Both the position numbers and the translations under genes were made by a program. Source: Nephrocerus scutellatus (lineage: Eukaryota; Arthropoda; Insecta; Diptera; Pipunculidae). From it: a DNA stretch of 64,000 nt. The notes beneath the pieces were generated by a model. It saw nothing but the letters and a program-made list of their open reading frames with translations. It searched no databases and had not been told where the DNA came from. Positions 58,117 through 64,000 of this stretch are shown here, one piece after another (position 1 is the stretch's first letter; every line of letters starts with the position of its first letter). The stretch lies in NCBI GenBank assembly GCA_947095585.1, contig OX352761.1:109789890-109853889 (forward strand), written 5' to 3'.

Positions 58117-59588
58117 CTAAATAGTTTCGCTCATTGTATTTCTTTTTATTGTTCCCAAATGTTTGAGAAGAGCTTCTGACACCGTTTCAGGATTAGAAGT
58201 TCCAGCTGATGAAAAAGTCGGTAGTGACGATTCTTCAGATGCATCATCTACGATGTCCCACAAATCCATTTCCTCGATGCATAGGTTGTGTAATACACAA
58301 CAACCAAGAACAAATTTACACATCTTTTCGACGGTAAAAAAATCAAGCCTTGTTAACTGCCGAAACCTTTGTTTCAGCAAGCCAAATGAGTTTTCTATCT
58401 TCACCCGAGTTTGGCAGTGTTTCTTATTAAATTTCCGCTGCCGCTCTGTTAAATTCCCAAAATCTTTGAAGGGTGTTATTAAATATTCACTTATGGGATA
58501 TGCAGCGTCACCTAACAAATGATACTTCTCTCCGCATATCGTTGGAATTTCTTTCGAAATAAACGACAGTTGGTAGATTCGAGAGTCGTGTATCTTGCTA
58601 GGTGCCCCCAAAAAAACATCAGTGAATTTTTTGTCTGCATCACATATACCCTGCAAAGTAATGGATATAAGGCCATGACGGTTGACGTATGTCGATCGTA
58701 TTTTGTGAGCAGGTTTCCTTATGTAAATATAACATCCGTCAATGCACCCAATAGTGTCCGGAATACCTCCTATCTAGAACGTAAAAATATAAACAAATGA
58801 CATTATTGCACTTATTATTACCAATTACTACTTCTGTTATAGTACCTGTGCAAATCCTTCAGCTATTTGCTTCTTCTCCTCTTCGGTTCTAGGAAAATGT
58901 ATATATACTTTGGAAATATCGTATAAAAATTCTATGAAATTTTCTAGATGGATATGAGCCGTCGAAATCGCCATTCCAAAAAGATTTGCTACTTCTCGAT
59001 ATGTTTCTTTATTACCGGCAAACCTGCAAAAAATTTAAGTATAAATACAAAAGCATAAACTTCATATTAGGCGTATTTTATTTGCCGAGGAATAAGAAAT
59101 TAGAATTTGAGATCCCGCAAAATAGCAGGTTTTCTTTCCATAGAAGGAATAACATTGTGCAATTGTTGTTGTAATTCCTAATTCCTCGGCAAATAAAATA
59201 CAGCTATTATTACCATAAGAACGCAAAACATTGCATTTCGGCCGAAGTTTTAGTCCTACCCCCTTTGGAAGTTTGAAAAAAAGGAGAATTTTTATATTTT
59301 TCAATTAATATTTCCGCAGTACGTCTTGAAATTCGGAAATGTTGACGAAACTGTAACAATAACATTATGTTTAGTATTTTTGCAAATATTAATTAGTTAA
59401 TAACTTACTTCAATTTCAGAATATCTAGAAACGACGTCTTTTACAAAATTTTCAACTCTGTGTTTTTTTTCTTGAGTGAACAGCAACTTTGCAAACTCTA
59501 AAAATTCTTCTTCGCTTTCTGAAGAAGAAGACGATGTGGTGTCCGATGATGATGAAGACAGAAAAAAACTCAAAACCTCTTCTTCCAT
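58117..59588 (-). CDS. Harbinger DDE nuclease (HARBI1-like transposase), 4 exons
   Basis: Exons on the minus strand 59,588-59,409, 59,350-59,214, 59,023-58,846 and 58,773-58,117 join in frame to 383 codons. Residues 1-60: Ser/Glu-rich start (MEEEVLSFFL). Residues 61-165: HTH region (FRQHFRISRRTAEILIEKY, FLWFAGNKETYREVANLFGM). Then the nuclease: IGGIPDTIGCIDGCYIYIRK with the first catalytic Asp, YHLLGDAAYPISEYL with the second, TRVKIENSFGLLKQRFR with the Glu, and CKFVLGCCVLHNLCIEE. All key residues are present and length fits the family (about 350-450). Intron 2 carries a 129-bp hairpin element. Confidence 0.9.
59073..59201. mobile_element. 129-bp hairpin (MITE-like) inside intron 2 of the Harbinger nuclease gene
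   Basis: Arms 59,073-59,102 and 59,172-59,201 are 30-bp reverse complements with about two mismatches (core attttatttgccgaggaat), around a 69-bp loop. One arm ends 12 bp from the 5' splice site of the intron. No coding capacity. Confidence 0.75.
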
Positions 59589-59886
59589 TATTAAAATATT
59601 ACTGTTTTAAAAATATGTACGAACAAAATAAGTTTTGGTTTTTGCAAGAAAAAATTCAAGACTAGAGAAAAGTTTGCTTTCAGTGAACAGAACACAAATC
59701 AAATGACAAGTTGTACCACGTGCTAAACAAAATGACATCAAGTAGTTGTTTGTGTTAGTAAAAGGAGGGGTAAATCTCCCAAAATATCGAGAGCTGGTTT
59801 AGCTCTTCGGTAGAGGCATTTTGAAGGGGAAACGGAACGAAACGAAAAATCTGGGGCTGAATTTTACGAAAAAAAAATTAACATAA

Positions 59887-60439
59887 GCATCAATAGGGGA
59901 ACTCGAATTCGCAAAAGAATTAAGCCAAGTCGAAGGTGAGTATAGTAAAGTTATCAGATGACGTCGTTCACAATTCAAACAAAACCTTTTATTCGCAGGC
60001 ATTGCTCATCAACCAGCGAGAACAGAGCAGTCAGCAGAGCACAAACATTTTAGTAAAAAGTGATACACAGAAGCCAGAACACAGTTGTGTGACGAATGGG
60101 TACTGTAATTTGTTTTGCTAAAGGCCATATTCTTCACTTTTGCTAAATCTATATTTGATCTCGGAACGGTCGGAACAACCAAATCTAGATTTAAGATATA
60201 TTTAACAAAAACTTGATTTAATGCTTTTCGATTTTATTTTAAATTCTACACAACAACAAAAACATCGCCGCATAATTTAGCACTCTACATTTAGGTGTTA
60301 AATCGTCGAACATGCGTTCACAAGATAGATAAATATAGCTGTCAGAACATCCGAAGTGTACCAATGATAGATTTTGGAACTGCAGAAGATCTAATGTTCG
60401 TGGCGAAATATTATTTGATAATATTCAGAAGGGAACTTC
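59887..60439. other. spacer between Harbinger and jockey-like fragment
   Basis: Open for about 60 codons at 59,936-60,121 after a ttattcgcag motif, with no family resemblance. Otherwise AT-rich. Confidence 0.4.
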
Positions 60440-60945
60440 GTTATTTTACATTCTAGTGAGTTCATTTACTTTTATACTGATGTGAGAGAGAACTCATCCA
60501 TTATTGATATTTTTCTAATAAATAGCTATCATTCCATTTCCTCGTCGGAAATCATCGATAATATGATAAGCGATTTCACATCAATTATAAAATACGCTTG
60601 TTAATGCCCTGTGTCCCAAAGACATAAACTAAAATCCAGAGCTGTTATAGAAAGAAGATTTCAGAGATGTAAAGCAGTATATAAAAGCGAAGTGAATGCT
60701 TTGCAAAAAGAAATTAAAACCTACATACCAAATTCAAACCTTGCGAAACATAAATTGGAACCACAAATTATCTAGTATGCCTATCAACAACCAATGTAAA
60801 AGTCTATAGCAAGTAAGCAAATATCAGATGAGACGTGGTCAATACTTGCGAGTTTTAAAAAAGGATAATGTCATACCAACTACACATTTGGAAAAAGCTG
60901 AGCTATTAGCAGATAGTTTTGCTAATGCTTATAACAACACTTTGG
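60440..60945 (+). pseudogene. jockey-like LINE fragment (EN end and pre-RT linker)
   Basis: Plus-strand frames give SSIIDIFLINSYHS (end of the endonuclease domain) and DNVIPTTHLEKAELLADSF then ANAYNNTL (linker before the RT). It stops abruptly at about 60,946, where the Penelope-like element begins; the RT is not seen on the far side. Confidence 0.65.
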
Positions 60946-62800
60946 TAGGGTGCCTTTTGAGAGGAGCGAGTTTGTCAAGTTAATATCGATGGTAAGGGGA
61001 TAGTAAGTGGAGGGGATGGGTTACCGAACAGGAGACAATCTTACGGATGTTAGAGACAGTTAGGCAATTTATGGCGTTGACTGGGGATGTAGTGGTAGTT
61101 GAAGCTGATAAAGGGAAAGCTACTACGTTAATGTATTTGGAGGAATACAAAAATAAAGTAGGGTTAATAGTTCAGAAGAATTTAGAGACAGGTGTTTATG
61201 TTGAGGAAATCGGGGATATGGGACTCAGGAAGGCGGTTTTGCGGAGCACGATGGTGTTTTTGAAGAAGAGGTTGACGAAAGTGTCGAAAGAGGCGGAGTT
61301 GAGGTTGCCGTCCAGCTTTTTGGTAAAATTTAAAAATTTATATGTGGTGGTGAAGCTTCACAAGTCTGAGTGTCCGTGTAGGCCGATAGTTATTGGATGA
61401 GTAACGCGGTACAGTCTTTGATGAGATTTGATTTGGATAAAATGAGGTTAGATGGGTATTATAATTTGCGGGATAGTTGCCGGATAGGTTTGGGAAAGTT
61501 TGTGTTGTGGAGGGTTATGTTTTTTTGAAAATTGATATTGTGGATATGTTTACGCGGATTCCACGTAACGAGTTGGTGGAGATTATCGTGGGCAAGGTGG
61601 AGAGGGAGTGTTGTAGAGGGGCATTAAAATGGGAGTACCGCTTTTTAGACGTTTGTTACGGTTTGATTTGGAGGAGCTGTCTTATGTGACTTATGGTGGG
61701 AGCGCTTATAGGCAGACAAATGGTTTACCGCAGGGTGGTAGTAGCTTGTACGCGGAGTTATATGTGGATTACCACATGAAGAGAAGTAATAGTGAGATGT
61801 GGGGAAGAAAGGGGGTTAGATTTTTTTCCAAATACGTGGACGACTACTTGTTTTATTTACCTGGCGAGGCGTAGGATAATTTGTAGAGTGGTTATCTGGG
61901 AAGTTAAAATTAGAGATGACCTATGACGAAGAAGATCCTTTTGAAGGTATATATAGGGCATGAGCTAATTAGTTTGCTGGTAAAAGTGGGTACAAATTTG
62001 TCTGCTCACGTGGGCGGAACGGGTCATAGGTTCCAGATGCGTAGAAATAGCGTGCTCTATCGGAAGACGGTGGATATGGGGGATTATTTGATGCTGTTTT
62101 TGGCTACGGGGGGTGAAGTATCATGTGCCTAGTGGGATTGGTGGAGGTTTGAGTGAGGTTCAGTTGTGGGATTTGAGTGAGTGTTGGTGGGGGGAGGGTG
62201 TGAGCGGTGCGCAGTTGGGACAGTGTGAGAGTCAGGGGGGGCGTTGGTATGGACGTGGGTGTGGATGATGTGGTAGGTGACGATGGGCTTGGATTGGGTG
62301 TAGTGGAGGTGGGTGTCGGTGATATGATTGAGTGTTGTGGTGAGGATTATGAGGGGGAGGAGGATGTAAATGGTGGAGATGAATGTGGTGAGGATGAGTT
62401 GGGACCAATAGGAGGTCAAATTGGGGTGGAGGCTTTGGTATCTAATTTATTGGATGATAGTGTAGGTGGTAGGGGGGGATACGTGAGGTGTCTATGGGTC
62501 TTGTGGCGGGGAATAGGAGGAAGAGTGGTTGGCGGCTAAGAGGTGGCGAGTGAAAAGGGACCTGCATGCGTGAGAGGGGGAAGAGGGGGAGGGGTTGGCG
62601 AGAGAAAAGGAATGGAAGGATTGCGAGTGATCGGTTTGTTTTGTTTCTTTTTCTCGTCGTGTTTCTATATAGGGTGCTGGGGGCTTAAACCATGTGGTGA
62701 GTATAAGGGTAGGGTAGGTGGATTGGTGTGATACGGTGGGTGATTAAAAATGTTAGTGGGACCTAAGTAAGGTGGGTCGTGTTTTTTTCTGAATCCACCC
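60946..62800 (+). pseudogene. Penelope-like retroelement, degenerate, strongly G-rich strand
   Basis: Reverse-transcriptase blocks of the Penelope type appear in order: VVVEADKGKATTLMYLEEYK, KLHKSECPCRPIVIG (61,047-61,400), LKIDIVDMFTRIPRNELVEI (61,477-61,689), YRQTNGLPQGGSSLYAEL and FFSKYVDDYLFYLPG (61,629-61,874). They lie in two frames with stops, so the copy is dead. No GIY-YIG endonuclease is visible downstream; that stretch is low-complexity, G-rich sequence (in 62,161-62,220 I count 32 G and 4 C). It ends near a C run at 62,797-62,805. Confidence 0.85.
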
Positions 62801-62805
62801 CCCCC

Positions 62806-63528
62806 GAATGAAAACAATGAAAACTTAAGATAGTTTATCTTTTTATTTATAGAAAATAAAACTCACACAGGCAACACAAACATTAACATACAACAACATA
62901 ACTTATTAATTAAACTAGAATAAAAAAGAAATAATTAATTATTTGAATAATTTGTAGTTAAGAAGACATGAAAGCTAAACACATTTATTTACACCAAAAC
63001 ATCAAATGGAATGTATAGTGTGCATATTTGTTATTCTCACACCAAAAAAACTTCAAATGCCATGCAGTCTTTGTTTTCTTCTCCAACAATGAAATGAAAA
63101 AACATACATACTAGCATTGTGAACTTGTGTACTGTACTTTTGATATGTTTTTCTCGTAGCAGTCTACCCGTAGTCTGTCTATCTTTTTTTTTAAATATAC
63201 GATTTCTGACTGTATACCCTTCCTGCATTTTTGAACAAGTTTGCCAACAATTATCTATATCATATTAAACTGAAATCATCGTGCAAATTGAGCTTCTATC
63301 ATGCAGTTGAAATTGGTCAAAATTATAAATCGAAGATGAATAACAAAAACATTTAAGTTTTTTAATAAAAAAACAGAATCAAATTACTTATATACAAAAA
63401 ATATTAGTACACATATATTTTTGATTTTTGAACACCATCGAATTAAAAAAATTTCACGAAAAATTGTCATTTCATCAGAATCCACCACCACCATCAGCCA
63501 ACTTACAACGGCACAAAAAACGAGATAT
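62806..63528. other. AT-rich spacer, nothing recognised
   Basis: Base composition switches sharply from G-rich to AT-rich at about 62,810. No coding sequence. Confidence 0.5.
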
Positions 63529-64000
63529 AAAGGGTGTTTTTTTAGGAGGTTTGTTTTTCCGATAGATGTCGTTTTATTTTATGACAGTTGTTTTGACAGC
63601 TCAAAGTGGCATTTCTACTCAGTATTGTTTGGCAAATCATTATGAATAGGTTAACTCCAGAACAACGTTTTCAAATCGTGGAAATTTATTTTCAAAATCA
63701 GTGTTCAATTAAAAATGTTTATAGAGCACTTCGTGAATTTTATGGTGCACATAATCGTCCGTCAGAGACCACCATAAAGAACGTAATTACCAAATTTCGG
63801 TCTACATTCACTCTTTTGGATGCCAAGCCACCGACAAGAATGAGAAGAGTTCGTACAGAAGAAAATATTGCTGTCGTTGAGGCCAGTGTCGAAGAAAACG
63901 ACAATTTATCGATTCGTCGTCGTGCTCAGCAAATTGGACTTTGTCCATCGACTTTATGGAAAATTTTACGTAAAGATTTGGGTTTGGTGCCATACAAAAT
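63529..64000 (+). mobile_element. IS630/Tc1-mariner-like transposon, left part
   Basis: Begins AAGGGTGTTTTTTTAGGAGG after a TA, as expected for a family that targets TA, and carries the transposase gene from 63,642. The right end lies beyond the window. Confidence 0.7.
63642..64000 (+). CDS. IS630-like transposase, N-terminal part (continues beyond window)
   Basis: Open from ATG 63,642 to the window edge (119 codons). MNRLTPEQRFQIVEIYFQNQ and ALREFYGAHNRPSETTIKNV form the first helix-turn-helix (DUF4817-like). RRVRTEENIAVVEASVEEN and SIRRRAQQIGLCPSTLWKIL form the second HTH. The DDE nuclease core would follow off the edge. No stop or frameshift in the visible part, unlike the related copy at 6.4-7.2 kb. 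The start is the first Met after the terminal repeat. Confidence 0.85.
   Translation, partial: MNRLTPEQRFQIVEIYFQNQCSIKNVYRALREFYGAHNRPSETTIKNVITKFRSTFTLLDAKPPTRMRRVRTEENIAVVEASVEENDNLSIRRRAQQIGLCPSTLWKILRKDLGLVPYK

Larger units (their letters stand above)
56632..59883. mobile_element. complete PIF/Harbinger DNA transposon
   Basis: 3,252 bp. Both ends start TGTTAATTTTTTTTTCGTAA (22 bp identical, then a similar CCCCAGA block), and both are flanked by the 3-bp target duplication TAA (56,629-56,631 and 59,884-59,886), as usual for Harbinger. Inside are two convergent genes with undamaged frames: the Myb/trihelix-like protein (56,938-57,861, +) and the nuclease (58,117-59,588, -). Both proteins are needed for transposition in known Harbinger systems. 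Nothing visible prevents activity. Confidence 0.92.

Noticed and set aside
59884..60121. Possible host exons next to the Harbinger insertion
   Set aside because: The frame that continues across the empty TAA site meets a stop at once, and the upstream exon candidate was the U1 antisense.
62129..62419. 96-codon minus-strand open frame rich in His, Thr and Pro
   Set aside because: It is the complement of G-rich low-complexity sequence, where stops are rare by composition.

Overview
The window is repeat-rich DNA from a dipteran (probably brachyceran) fly. The evidence is one large host gene with conserved GT/AG introns, a fly-type U1 snRNA gene with its PSEA promoter, and the mixture of insect transposable elements. 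I cannot place the species more closely.

Region 1 (about 2.3-42.2 kb, + strand) is the protein O-mannosyltransferase 2 gene, twisted (tw/POMT2). Thirteen exons join in frame to 783 codons plus stop, with a poly(A) signal at 42,179. The first half of the coding sequence is compact: introns 3-6 are 56-83 bp. Introns 2 and 7-12 are inflated to 1.7-12 kb by nested transposon remnants: RTE-like, jockey/CR1-like, Loa-like and L2/CR1-like LINEs, an internally deleted Gypsy element, IS630/Tc1 elements, a Helitron, tRNA-derived SINEs and minisatellites. The exons themselves are undamaged.

Region 2 (about 42.2-55 kb) has no host gene I can recognise. It is LINE debris (jockey-like RT with a SINE inserted in it and a target-site duplication, Loa-like RNase H segments, RTE copies), a pogo/Tigger remnant, a Harbinger nuclease remnant and a 143-bp foldback element.

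Region 3 (about 55-60 kb) holds an antisense U1 snRNA gene (56,103-56,265) and, 366 bp from its 5' end, an apparently complete PIF/Harbinger transposon (56,632-59,883). The transposon has perfect 22-bp terminal inverted repeats, a TAA target duplication, and two convergent intron-containing genes with no disabling mutation: a Myb/trihelix-like DNA-binding protein and the DDE nuclease. A small hairpin element sits in an intron of the nuclease gene.

Region 4 (about 60-64 kb) has a jockey-like fragment that abuts a degenerate Penelope-like retroelement with an extreme G-over-C strand bias. The window ends inside an open IS630-like transposase gene.

Most-interesting candidates: the intact Harbinger element with its nested hairpin, the strongly skewed Penelope-like element, the 139-bp CGCG-rich satellite, and the U1 gene with a changed loop I base.
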